Origin: Marinilabiliales bacterium
GTDB lineage: Bacteria > Bacteroidota > Bacteroidia > Bacteroidales > ML635J-15
Direction of reading: 5' to 3'
Assembly: GCA_002869385.1 (NCBI GenBank)
Contig: PKTB01000024.1
Coordinates: forward strand, 434,001-498,000
DNA: 64,000 nt
Under the pieces are notes generated by a model that saw nothing but the letters and a program-made list of their open reading frames with translations, made no database searches and had not been told where the DNA came from. Both the position numbers and the translations under genes were made by a program. The first letter of the stretch is position 1, and every line of letters begins with the position of its first letter. Shown here one piece after another: positions 30,470 to 39,299 of the stretch.

Positions 30470-31186
30470 ATGAATATTGGAATAATCGGATACGGAAGAA
30501 TGGGTAAAGCTATTGAACAACTGGCTTTGCAACGTGGACATAATATTTCTGTAATAGTTGATGAAAATAATAGCGAAGATATTGCTGAGCAACTTAAAGG
30601 AAAAGTTGATGTAGCGATTGAATTTACTACTCCTCAATCCGGTAAAAATAATGTGTTTGATTGTATTGAAGCTGGTATTCCAATAGTTTCCGGAACGACA
30701 GGTTGGAACGTTGTAGAAGCTGATATGCAAAAGATTTGTAATGAGAAGAATTCAACATTCTTTTATGCATCGAATTTTAGTATTGGAGTTAATATTTTTA
30801 TGGATATAAACGAAAAACTTGCTTCTCTCCTTTCGGATTTTGATTCATATAATGCAAGTATGGTGGAAACACATCATATTCATAAGCTGGATAAACCAAG
30901 CGGAACAGCCATTAGTCTTGCAAAAGGAATTTTTAAGAATAATGATAAATATGTTAATTGGGAGTTAAAACCGGTTAAAGATATACGAAATTTAGAAATA
31001 GAATCGTTACGTGAAGGTGAAATAATTGGTGATCATAAAATAATATGGGATAGTGAAATTGATACAATCGAAATAGCTCATTCGGCAAAGAACCGTACAG
31101 GATTTGCTCTGGGTGCTGTTCTTGCTGCTGAGTTTGTATTAGGGAAAAAAGGATTTTTTACTATGCGTGATTTATTAAAACTGTAA
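30470..31186 (+). CDS. dapB: 4-hydroxy-tetrahydrodipicolinate reductase
   Basis: DapB makes tetrahydrodipicolinate for lysine and meso-diaminopimelate. The start is MNIGIIGYGRMGKAI (nucleotide-binding GxxGxxG); an upstream TTG adds 10 residues unlike the family. FTTPQSG, SGTTGW, ASNFSIGVNIF and the catalytic VETHHIHKLDKPSGTA segment are present. The product is 238 residues, near the short Bacteroidota DapB size. It heads a run with two lepB-like genes and wbqC. Confidence 0.93.
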   Translation: MNIGIIGYGRMGKAIEQLALQRGHNISVIVDENNSEDIAEQLKGKVDVAIEFTTPQSGKNNVFDCIEAGIPIVSGTTGWNVVEADMQKICNEKNSTFFYASNFSIGVNIFMDINEKLASLLSDFDSYNASMVETHHIHKLDKPSGTAISLAKGIFKNNDKYVNWELKPVKDIRNLEIESLREGEIIGDHKIIWDSEIDTIEIAHSAKNRTGFALGAVLAAEFVLGKKGFFTMRDLLKL

Positions 31187-31269
31187 ATAACAGTAAAAGA
31201 GTATTTGTGATTAAATTAGAAATTTTAGATAAAATTGTAATATTGTTTAATGATTTGACAGTAGTTATT

Positions 31270-31292
31270 GCAAAGAGCAAAGAGCAAAGAGC
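31270..31292 (+). repeat. Short tandem repeat, 7-bp unit GCAAAGA, 3.3 copies
   Basis: Three consecutive GCAAAGA units lie in the 187-base gap between dapB and lepB. The last AGAGCAAA can pair with TTTTGCTCT 30 bases downstream to give a small hairpin. No gene is seen in this gap. Confidence 0.5.
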
Positions 31293-31373
31293 ATGGCAGC
31301 AAGCTATTTTGCTCTATGCAAAAACAATCTGAGGTAATTTGATTTTTATAAGTATACAAGAAAAACTAATATA

Positions 31374-32993
31374 ATGGCAACAAAGAAAAAGTTAGGATTA
31401 AAAACAATAATTCTTAATAGTAAGTTTTATCAGAAAATAAATAATAAATGGTTCTGGTTTAGTCTGGTAACTGTATTTTATCTTTTGTGGGTAATTTGGT
31501 TAGGTAATTACTGGTGGTTATTACTAGAGCTAGTAATTATAGATATATATCTAACAAAATTTGTCCGTTGGGCCTTCTGGAAGCCTAAAAAGGATAAGAA
31601 ATACACAAAAATTAAGCGTAAAACACTTGAGTGGGTTTATGCATTGATATTTGCAGTTATTGCCGCTTCATTTATCAGAATATTCTTTTTTGAAGCTTTT
31701 ACAATTCCAACTTCATCAATGGAAAAAACACTTTTAGTTGGCGACTATTTATTTGTTTCTAAAGTTGCATACGGACCCAGAGTCCCAATGACGCCCCTAT
31801 CATTTCCTTTCGTACATCATACATTGCCTTTAACAAAGAATACTCCATCTTATTTAACATGGATTCAAACCGAATACAGACGTATGGTCGGCTGGGGCGA
31901 TGTTCAAAGAGACGATATGGTAGTTTTCAATTTCCCTACCGGGGATACTGTCGTAGTACAAAATCAGGCTCAGGATTATTACGATATTATGCGTATTGCT
32001 GCTTATATTATGGAAGAAAATGATAAAGCATATTTGAAAACTTATAATAATGATAGTACAGTTCTTGAGAATGTTAAAACAAATGACTATTATTATCAAC
32101 TTGCGTATTATATTTTTGATCCTGGTATAAATGAAGCACATACATCTCAAATGATTGAAACAGCATCAATAAAACTTAAAGAATATGACGAAGAGTTTTA
32201 TAAAACCGGTAAACTAAAAACTAACGATGATTATATGAGAATTGCACGTAAAATCGTTTGGGATACTTACGATATTATTGTCCGCCCTATCGATAAACGT
32301 GATAACTATATTAAACGTTGTGTGGCTGTTGCCGGTGATACTATTGAAGTGAGAGACGGTGAGGTATATATAAATGGAACAAAACAAAAAGATATTCCTA
32401 CAAAACAGTTTAACTATCGTGTTCAGACTGATGGTGGAAATATTCCGGAACGAGTTCTTGAGGAGCATGAAATCAATAAATCTGATATACGTGTTGAGAA
32501 CTCAACCTTTATTATACCTCTAACTGAAGGTAATCTTGCAGAATTTAAGAATATTCAACTAATTAAAAGTATTACAAAAGATACTAAAGTTAAAGGTGAG
32601 GCTAACTTTAGAATATTCCCACACGATTCTCAGTATGATTGGAATGAGGATTGGTTTGGACCTTTATATGTGCCAAAAGCAGGAGCTACAATAAGTCTAA
32701 ACGAAAAGAATTTACCTTTATATAGTCGAGTTATTGGATATTACGAAGGTAATAAACTGGAAGTCAAAGAAGGAAAGATATTTATTAACGATAAGGAAAC
32801 TAATCAATATACTTTTAAAATGAACTATTACTGGATGATGGGTGATAACAGACATAATTCTGCTGATGCTCGTTTCTGGGGATTTGTTCCTGAAGATCAC
32901 ATTGTTGGTAAAGCATGGCTTATCTGGATGTCGCGCGATAAGGAATATGGTGGTATTAGATGGAACAGAATTGGTAAAGTAGTTCATAACTAA
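31374..32993 (+). CDS. lepB: Signal peptidase I
   Basis: This 539-residue enzyme cleaves Sec signal peptides at the periplasmic face. It has two to three N-terminal membrane segments, the catalytic serine in FTIPTSSMEKTLLVGDYLFVSK, the general-base lysine in NYIKRCVAVAGDTIEV and the C-terminal boxes MMGDNRHNSADARFWGFVPEDHIVGKA. It is larger than Escherichia coli LepB because of long insertions between the boxes, which is typical of Bacteroidota. Followed 11 bases later by a degenerate paralogue. Confidence 0.95.
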   Translation: MATKKKLGLKTIILNSKFYQKINNKWFWFSLVTVFYLLWVIWLGNYWWLLLELVIIDIYLTKFVRWAFWKPKKDKKYTKIKRKTLEWVYALIFAVIAASFIRIFFFEAFTIPTSSMEKTLLVGDYLFVSKVAYGPRVPMTPLSFPFVHHTLPLTKNTPSYLTWIQTEYRRMVGWGDVQRDDMVVFNFPTGDTVVVQNQAQDYYDIMRIAAYIMEENDKAYLKTYNNDSTVLENVKTNDYYYQLAYYIFDPGINEAHTSQMIETASIKLKEYDEEFYKTGKLKTNDDYMRIARKIVWDTYDIIVRPIDKRDNYIKRCVAVAGDTIEVRDGEVYINGTKQKDIPTKQFNYRVQTDGGNIPERVLEEHEINKSDIRVENSTFIIPLTEGNLAEFKNIQLIKSITKDTKVKGEANFRIFPHDSQYDWNEDWFGPLYVPKAGATISLNEKNLPLYSRVIGYYEGNKLEVKEGKIFINDKETNQYTFKMNYYWMMGDNRHNSADARFWGFVPEDHIVGKAWLIWMSRDKEYGGIRWNRIGKVVHN

Positions 32994-33004
32994 AATCAAT
33001 ATCT

Positions 33005-33889
33005 ATGAGCAAAAAATGGACAATTCTAATTGTTTCGCTTGTAATTATTGTCTTATTCGGGATTATTATATTTTCTAGCTTTGGCTATTATAAAGCGGAG
33101 GTTTATCCTCTTGGGGAAAAGAGATTATTAGTCAGAAAAATTAAAAATAATAATCTGCTTCTAAATTTTCTAAAACCTGATGCACAAAGTTTAATTACAA
33201 ACGGGGATTTGATTATTCATAAAAACCCAATGGTTTTTGATACAAAATTTTCTCATAAGGAAAACTATTGTTCTCGTGTTATTGGCTTACCGGGCGATGT
33301 TATTACAATCAAAGAATCGCAAGTATTTGTAAATGATGTTGCAGTTAATGCAGATTATGATATATATTTTTTATTTAGGGTTAGTTCAGATGAATCACAG
33401 AATTTTGAAAAGCTTCTAGAACCATTTAATTTTGAGATGATCGAATTATTAAATAATGGTAAAGCAGCAAATATAATAACAACAACTGCAGAAGCTGAAA
33501 AAATGCAGGAAATAGAACAAATTGTAAATATCCGTAAGATTACAAAGGAAACTGATTATAATGATCCTGAAATGTTTTGCTCTAAGGGGAATTACTTTTT
33601 ATGGAATAAAGATAATCTTGGGCCGCTTATGGTACCTCAAAGCGAAGTTACAGTATTCTTTAATACTCGAAATATAGGTATTTATAAATATCTGATTCAG
33701 TGGCACGAAGATAATCAATTGGAATATGATATTAACAAGGTTTCTGTAAATGGGCAGGAAACCGATTCGTACACAATTCAGCAGGACTATTATTTTGTAT
33801 TAAATGATAACAGATATAGTCGTGATGATTCCAGAATTTGGGGATTTATACCAGAAGATCAAATTGTAGGAAAAGTTATTAAGAAGTAA
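33005..33889 (+). CDS. Signal peptidase I-like protein without catalytic residues
   Basis: This 294-residue single-pass membrane protein is a LepB paralogue. It keeps VIGLPGDVITIKESQVFVNDV and the C-terminal box VLNDNRYSRDDSRIWGFIPEDQIVGKV. The serine box is replaced by EVYPLGEKRLLVRKIKNN, with no PxxSM, and the catalytic lysine position reads Ser (YCSRVIGLPGD). It should therefore not cleave substrates; a regulatory, substrate-binding or complex-forming role with the neighbouring LepB is inferred. Its stop overlaps the next start (TAATG). Confidence 0.82.
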   Translation: MSKKWTILIVSLVIIVLFGIIIFSSFGYYKAEVYPLGEKRLLVRKIKNNNLLLNFLKPDAQSLITNGDLIIHKNPMVFDTKFSHKENYCSRVIGLPGDVITIKESQVFVNDVAVNADYDIYFLFRVSSDESQNFEKLLEPFNFEMIELLNNGKAANIITTTAEAEKMQEIEQIVNIRKITKETDYNDPEMFCSKGNYFLWNKDNLGPLMVPQSEVTVFFNTRNIGIYKYLIQWHEDNQLEYDINKVSVNGQETDSYTIQQDYYFVLNDNRYSRDDSRIWGFIPEDQIVGKVIKK

Positions 33890-34512
33890 TGAGTCAGATT
33901 TTACTAAATACTGCTTATTTTCCAAACATACAGTATATGAGTAAGTTTGTAGCGTATGATAAGGTCATTATTGAGGTAAATGATACTTATGCAAAACAAA
34001 CTTACAGAAACCGATGTGTTATATATTCGGCGAATGGTTCTCTCCCATTAAGTATTCCTGTTATTAAGAACAACAGAACTGCTGTAAAGGATGTACAGAT
34101 TGATTATATCGAAGACTGGCAAAAAGCGCATTATCGAGCTATATTGTCAGCTTATAAGAACTCTGCTTACTATGATTTTATATATCCTGATTTTGAAAAT
34201 ATCTTTATAAAAAAAGAGAAATTCCTAATTGACCTAAATAATAAGATTCTGGATTTGATATTTGATAGTTTTGGTTTTGAGAAAAACTATCAATTTACTG
34301 ATGATTATATTAAAAATCCGGATTGTCTTGATTTCAGAGATAAGATACATCCTAAAAAATCAAAGAATTTTAATGACTCAAGCTTTAAGCAGGCAAAATA
34401 TTATCAGGTATTTGAAGAAAAATATGGATTTATAGAAAACCTGAGTGTTTTGGATTTATTGTTTAATGAAGGACCAATTGGTTTGAAGATATTGCAGGAA
34501 TCAATTGTGTAG
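33889..34512 (+). CDS. WbqC-family protein
   Basis: This 207-residue protein begins MSQILLNTAYFPNIQYMSKF and continues LPLSIPVIKNNRTAVKDVQIDY, KAHYRAILSAYKNSAYYDFI, which are characteristic of the WbqC-like family, found near polysaccharide genes and, in Bacteroidota, behind lepB. The exact reaction is unsettled. Start and stop overlap the signal-peptidase-like gene, so they are co-expressed. Confidence 0.85.
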   Translation: MSQILLNTAYFPNIQYMSKFVAYDKVIIEVNDTYAKQTYRNRCVIYSANGSLPLSIPVIKNNRTAVKDVQIDYIEDWQKAHYRAILSAYKNSAYYDFIYPDFENIFIKKEKFLIDLNNKILDLIFDSFGFEKNYQFTDDYIKNPDCLDFRDKIHPKKSKNFNDSSFKQAKYYQVFEEKYGFIENLSVLDLLFNEGPIGLKILQESIV

Positions 34513-34526
34513 TAAGTGAATGCTCA

Positions 34527-34566
34527 AATGCTCCGAAAGCTTTCGGAGGAGTAGCGCTTGAGTAAC
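34527..34566. repeat. Palindrome with extended stem
   Basis: CTCCGAAAGCTTTCGGAG at 34531-34548 is a perfect 18-base palindrome, flanked by a CTCAA / TTGAG outer stem. It is in the gap after wbqC and may be a dispersed hairpin repeat or terminator. Confidence 0.5.
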
Positions 34567-34584
34567 GAATAAGGGTATTAAACG

Positions 34585-34618
34585 AAAGTAGGGTCAAATT
34601 ATAATTTGGCCCTACTTT
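34585..34618. terminator. Bidirectional terminator between wbqC and cyclophilin genes
   Basis: AAAGTAGGGTCAAATT pairs with AATTTGGCCCTACTTT through one G:T, with an AT loop, and T- and A-runs at both ends. It separates two convergent genes. Confidence 0.85.
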
Positions 34619-34635
34619 ACATATTTTATTGAAAT

Positions 34636-35091
34636 CTATTCGCTTATTGTAATCTCTTCAATCAAACATCCAGGCATAATTTTATCTATTACCTCAAGAC
34701 CTTCGACAACTTTACCAAAGCAAGTATGTTGACGATCTAAATGAGCTGTATTGGTTCTGCTGTGACAGATAAAGAATTGAGATCCACCTGTATTTCTACC
34801 TGCGTGAGCCATTGATAAAACACCTCTGTCATGATATTGATTATCGCCGTCTAATTCGCAGTCGATAGAATATCCAGGGCCACCTGTACCAACACGGCTA
34901 CTGCGCATATCTTTTGAGTGAGGGCAACCACCCTGAACAACGAAATCAGGAATTACACGGTGAAATCTTAATCCGTTATAAAATCCTTCTTTTGATAGTT
35001 TAATAAAATTATCTACAGTATTTGGAGCATCTTCATCATAGAATTCTACTTTCATTACTCCAACTTCAGTTTTAATTTCTGCTTTTTTCAT
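34636..35091 (-). CDS. Peptidyl-prolyl cis-trans isomerase, cyclophilin type
   Basis: This 151-residue protein is a compact cyclophilin: GFYNGLRFHRVIPDFVVQGGCP, GVLSMAHAGRNTGGSQFFI and LDRQHTCFGKVVEGLEVIDKI contain the active-site Arg, Phe, Gln and His residues of the family. No signal peptide is visible, so it is expected in the cytoplasm, unlike the upstream foldases of the same transcription unit. Confidence 0.93.
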   Translation of the reverse strand: MKKAEIKTEVGVMKVEFYDEDAPNTVDNFIKLSKEGFYNGLRFHRVIPDFVVQGGCPHSKDMRSSRVGTGGPGYSIDCELDGDNQYHDRGVLSMAHAGRNTGGSQFFICHSRTNTAHLDRQHTCFGKVVEGLEVIDKIMPGCLIEEITISE

Positions 35092-35114
35092 TTATTCTGA
35101 TTATTTAATATTGA

Positions 35115-36461
35115 TTATTCTTTTGTCCAATTGCCAAATTTGAAATTACAATTGCAGTATGAGTCATCAATTTTGATGTATGTACTTTCGAGTTTATTAT
35201 TTATCCATTCTTCTGTTACTCTTTGCTTTTCCTTTTCGAGAGCATATTGTTGAATTTCCTGATAATCATCTTTAAGGTTGGCAATATGAGATTCAACTTT
35301 TACATCAAGACGGATTATCTTCATCACCTTTGCTCCTTTTGAGTTAACTGACAAGAATGGCTCTGAATATTCGCCTGGTTGAAGTTTTTTTATTGCTTTA
35401 TTTGTATACGGGTCAACAAAATCGCTGCTTAATTTAGAGTTTCCATAATATGGATTCATTACTTTACCTGAATTAAAACGTGAATCACCATTACTGTATT
35501 CTTCTACTTCTTTTTCAAATGTAATAGAGTCTTGTTTTAATAGCTCATAAACTTCATTCATTTCTTTTTCAGCAATTTCTAATTCTTCAACTCCTATTTT
35601 TGGAGTTAGAAGGATATGTCTGAAATTCATCATATTTCCTTTTTTCTCGATAAGTTGGATAATATGAAATCCATATTCTGTTTCGACAACTATTGACACA
35701 TCCTCAGTTGATGTAAGATTAAAAGCTACTGATGCAAACTCAGGGACTAGATCATTACGGGTTACAAAGCCTAACTCTCCTCCTTTGGTTGCAGAACCTG
35801 GATCTTCGGAATATAGGATTGCCATTGTTGCAAAACTCTCACCATTGATTATCCTTTCACGAATATCATTAAGTTTTTCCATCACAGCATCTTTTTCTTC
35901 CTTCCCTATTTCGGGTGATATTACAATCTCAGAAATTTCAAAATATGGTTCAACCATAGGCAAACTATCTTCCGGTATATCTTCAAAAAATGCTTTAACA
36001 TCTGATGGAGTTACTTTTACTTCGGCTGTTAGTCCTTGTTGAACCTTCTGAGTTAGTAATTGTTCTTTAATCACATCTCTGAAATCATTTTTAATTTCAA
36101 GTATTGATTTACCATAGAACTCTTCCAGGGCTTTTTCATCACCAAGTTGATTGATAAAGACATTTAGTCTTCTATCAAGTTCGGTATCAACTTCTTTCAT
36201 AGTCACTTCAGTACTATCATAAATAGCCTGAAGATAAAGTAGTTTCTGGAACATCAATTCTTCAAGAATATCACATTTAAGGTCAGCAGATTCGCTGTAA
36301 TATCCCTGTGAAAGTAATTGTATATATTGATTTTCAATATCAGATTCCAGAATAATTTCGTCCCCTACTACTGCAATTACCTGATCAATAACTTCTTGTG
36401 AGAAAGCTATATTTATTGAAAATACAAATCAAATGAGTAATAATATTATTTTTCTTATCAT
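35115..36461 (-). pseudogene. surA: SurA-like periplasmic chaperone/PPIase, TGA in its signal peptide
   Basis: Starting at ATG 36461 the frame reads MIRKIILLLI-stop-FVFSINIAFSQEVIDQVIAVVGDEIILESDIENQY, which is the standard SurA beginning. It continues with a SurA_N region, a parvulin domain (FEISEIVISPEIGKEEKDAVMEKL and GGELGFVTRNDLVPEFASVAF) and a second parvulin-like segment (FRHILLTP). SurA helps outer-membrane proteins fold. TGA at codon 11 (36429) lies in the signal peptide; GGA or TGC before mutation would fit. If real it removes export; a start after it would give a cytoplasmic protein. Confidence 0.82.
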
Positions 36462-37315
36462 TATTTATCTTTTATAGTTACAGAACCTGAATTCAGGCCC
36501 TCTTCAATTAGTTCATTTTGCTTTTGTATAAGCTTATCTCTTTTGCGATTGTTTAAAATAATTTGAACGATGTCCTCTTTTGCTATTTCTAATGGCATAT
36601 AATCACCAATAGTCAGGTAATCATCATACTTAATAAGATATCGTAATTCCCCTGAAATATGCTCAAATGTGGATTTAAATAAAAGTTCGTTAGCATCAAA
36701 TTTATTATGAAGTTTTACTTCATGTAGAAAATCTCCAAGTTCAGTCCATTCTTCAACAAAATATACTTTACGTCCTGTGCCGATGCAGTAGCTTTCAAGA
36801 TCTTCCCTATCTTCAGGAGTACTATTAAAAAGCCTGTCTCTCTCCTGATAATAGGTATATACATCTGCATCCATAGTCATATAATGTGCTTTTACGTAGG
36901 TTTTCGCTAAAACGTAATCTTGCAGATGTTTATTATAATAATCTTCTATTTCTTTTTCACTGATATTATAGTCAAGATCATTATATATGAAATCCTCTGT
37001 ATAATAATACACGTAGAGTTGTTGACGATATTGCTTAATTTTTTGCTCAATTATTGCTGTATCAGTTAGTATTTCGGTTGCTTCTGCATAAATAACTCGG
37101 TCTGCAACCCACTGTCTGATATACTCAGAGACATATTCAGCACTATCTTAAGAACTTAGGTGCTTTGGTAAGATTTTTATAATATCTTCTTTATATAGAT
37201 TCTCACCATTAACACTAGCAATAGCATTTTTATCAACTGCTTCTTCTTTATTGTTGTTACATGAAAACAATAGTATTACAACAAAAATCAGCAGTAAGAG
37301 ATATTTTATATTCAT
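36461..37315 (-). pseudogene. Foldase-type lipoprotein (SurA/PpiC-related) with an in-frame TAA
   Basis: ATG 37315 starts a lipoprotein signal (VVILLFSCNNNKEEA) followed by a SurA_N-like helix region (ASVNGENLYKEDIIKILPKHLSS-stop-DSAEYV). TAA at 37148 (codon 56) falls between two Ser residues, so TCA is a likely origin. The frame continues with a helical part (EKEIEDYYNKHLQDYVLAKTYVKAHYM) to 36461, overlapping the next start. It sits between two parvulin proteins and is probably the third member of a periplasmic foldase operon, though no parvulin active site is visible in it. Confidence 0.75.
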
Positions 37316-37316
37316 A

Positions 37317-39275
37317 CTATTCTGCAATTTCCTTTAATACATCGTCATGAACAGTGACTTTGTATTTATTGTGTAATTCCTCAAGCCATTTTTTCTCAAG
37401 GAAATTTTGATATTCAGCAGTTATAATTACTCTGGCTTCGCTAAGAGATTTAATTGCTGGTCCAACAACTTTAACAGATGTAAGTTGGTTATTCTCTGCA
37501 TCATTTAGTACAGTTATATTACCTTCTTTCGCTTCTATATTGTTTTCAGTTATCAACTTATCTATTGCAAGCTTAACTCCTTTTTCAACAAGTTCGGTTT
37601 CAAGAATTACAACAGCTGAACTATATTTTTTAGTAAGTTTAGGCATGAATTTTTCTTCATCCCATCCCTTTTTTAGATATTTCTCAAGTTTTTTAGCTGT
37701 TTTTGCATCTTTACATTCATATTTTCTTACATCATATCTGTAGTCCCACATGTAATTATCTTTATTCTCTTCATAGAATTTCTCCAGGCCTGTTGTGTCT
37801 GTTATAGCTTTTGACCATACAGTTTTATCTGTTAATTCGAAAAGTAAAATACCATCATGATATTCTTTGATTAGATATTTGAATGCAGGATATTTTTCCT
37901 CAAGTATACTCTCTTCATACATGATTACCATTTTATTTGTAAACATTTTAAAACTTTGATCTACAAATGATTCTAGATTTTGTGGATTTTGTTTACGATT
38001 GAATTTCATTAGGTAATCAGCAAAGTCTTTTTGAGTATATTTTTGATCAGCAAATGTTAATATAACTGCACTTAAGTCAGTATCCTCGTCAAGATTCCAG
38101 GTTCCTTCAAAGATAGAGTCTGTTACAAGTTTGTACATTGCCTTAACATTGTCATCATTTATTTCTGCATTATATTCTTTTAGTAATGTAGCAATAATAG
38201 CATCTCTGCTGCGTGAAGTACGTGCACTATTTGATATTTTTGATTTTATATCGTGTTTAACTTCATCAAATTTCTTAATTGGTTCAACTTCTAGAAGTTT
38301 AATTATATGATAACCATAGTTAGTTTTTAGTATTGGAGAATAATCACCCGGATTTTCCAGGTTAAAAACAGCTTCTTCAAATTCTGCAATCATTCTTCCA
38401 CCAACAGTAATCCATCCTATTTCACCACCTTTTTCAGCAGTTCTTCTGTCTTCACTAAATTCCTTTGCAAGCTCTTCGAAGTTCTCACCTGCATTAAGTT
38501 TAGTTTCTATATCTTCCATTTTAGCTTTTGCATCTTTATCAAGATTACTTCCTGAACCCTGAGGCACAACCATCATAATATGAGCTACTTTATATTTTCC
38601 TTTAGCTGGTCGTTTATCATGAACTTTTAAAATATGGTATCCAAAACGAGTTCTGAAAGGTTTTGAAAACTCACCTACTTTGGTGTTATACATTTCAGTT
38701 TCAAAGTTGTAAACAAGCCCAAATACTGTACGATAACCTAGATTTCCGTCATTAAAAGCTACTGATTCGTCATCAGAATATTCTCTTGCTAATTTAACGA
38801 AATCTCCACCATTAACGAGTTTTTTATAAATATCGTTAATCTCATTCCATGCTTTAAGTGTATCCTCAGGACTTGCTGTGTTGTCAGCTTTAATAAGGAT
38901 GTGACTTACATTAACATCATACTGCATTCTTTCGTATGCTTCCTGGATTAATTCATCTTCAACAGTTTTATCTGTTAAATAAGGCTGAGCAAGTTGTGAC
39001 CTGTAACCTGAAAGTTCCTGAATAAAAGAAGCTGTTGTATCCATACCAAGAACTTCAGCTTCATGAACTTTAAGTTTGAAGTTTACAAAGAGCTCCATAT
39101 ACTCTTTCATAGCTTCATAGCTCATTGCATCTTTATCTGTATTGTTCTTTTTGTAAATGTGCAGGAACTCATCAGCTGTAACTTTCTCATTGTCAATTTC
39201 CAATAGCACTTTCTCCTGTGCCATCGCTGATGTAATCAAACAAATTGTCAAAAATCCAATAATAAATCTTTTCAT
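37317..39275 (-). CDS. PpiD/SurA-like peptidyl-prolyl isomerase with two parvulin domains
   Basis: This 652-residue protein has a signal peptide (LTICLITSAMAQEKV), then a SurA_N-like helix region and two parvulin domains, about residues 120-225 (NVSHILIKADN, GGDFVKLAREYSDDESVAFNDG, NLGYRTVFGL) and 230-335 (AHIMMVVPQGSGSN, EKGGEIGWITVGG), plus a long C-terminal domain of unknown role. It probably acts on outer-membrane proteins in the periplasm. The gene ends one base ahead of the lipoprotein gene, so all three form an operon. Confidence 0.87.
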   Translation of the reverse strand: MKRFIIGFLTICLITSAMAQEKVLLEIDNEKVTADEFLHIYKKNNTDKDAMSYEAMKEYMELFVNFKLKVHEAEVLGMDTTASFIQELSGYRSQLAQPYLTDKTVEDELIQEAYERMQYDVNVSHILIKADNTASPEDTLKAWNEINDIYKKLVNGGDFVKLAREYSDDESVAFNDGNLGYRTVFGLVYNFETEMYNTKVGEFSKPFRTRFGYHILKVHDKRPAKGKYKVAHIMMVVPQGSGSNLDKDAKAKMEDIETKLNAGENFEELAKEFSEDRRTAEKGGEIGWITVGGRMIAEFEEAVFNLENPGDYSPILKTNYGYHIIKLLEVEPIKKFDEVKHDIKSKISNSARTSRSRDAIIATLLKEYNAEINDDNVKAMYKLVTDSIFEGTWNLDEDTDLSAVILTFADQKYTQKDFADYLMKFNRKQNPQNLESFVDQSFKMFTNKMVIMYEESILEEKYPAFKYLIKEYHDGILLFELTDKTVWSKAITDTTGLEKFYEENKDNYMWDYRYDVRKYECKDAKTAKKLEKYLKKGWDEEKFMPKLTKKYSSAVVILETELVEKGVKLAIDKLITENNIEAKEGNITVLNDAENNQLTSVKVVGPAIKSLSEARVIITAEYQNFLEKKWLEELHNKYKVTVHDDVLKEIAE

Positions 39276-39299
39276 AGTATTGTTTTTTAAATATTAAAA

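Noticed and set aside
23432..36431. TGA reassigned to Gly or Trp
   Set aside because: Only three internal TGA codons occur in the window, whereas a reassigned codon would be common; TAA interruptions would also remain unexplained.
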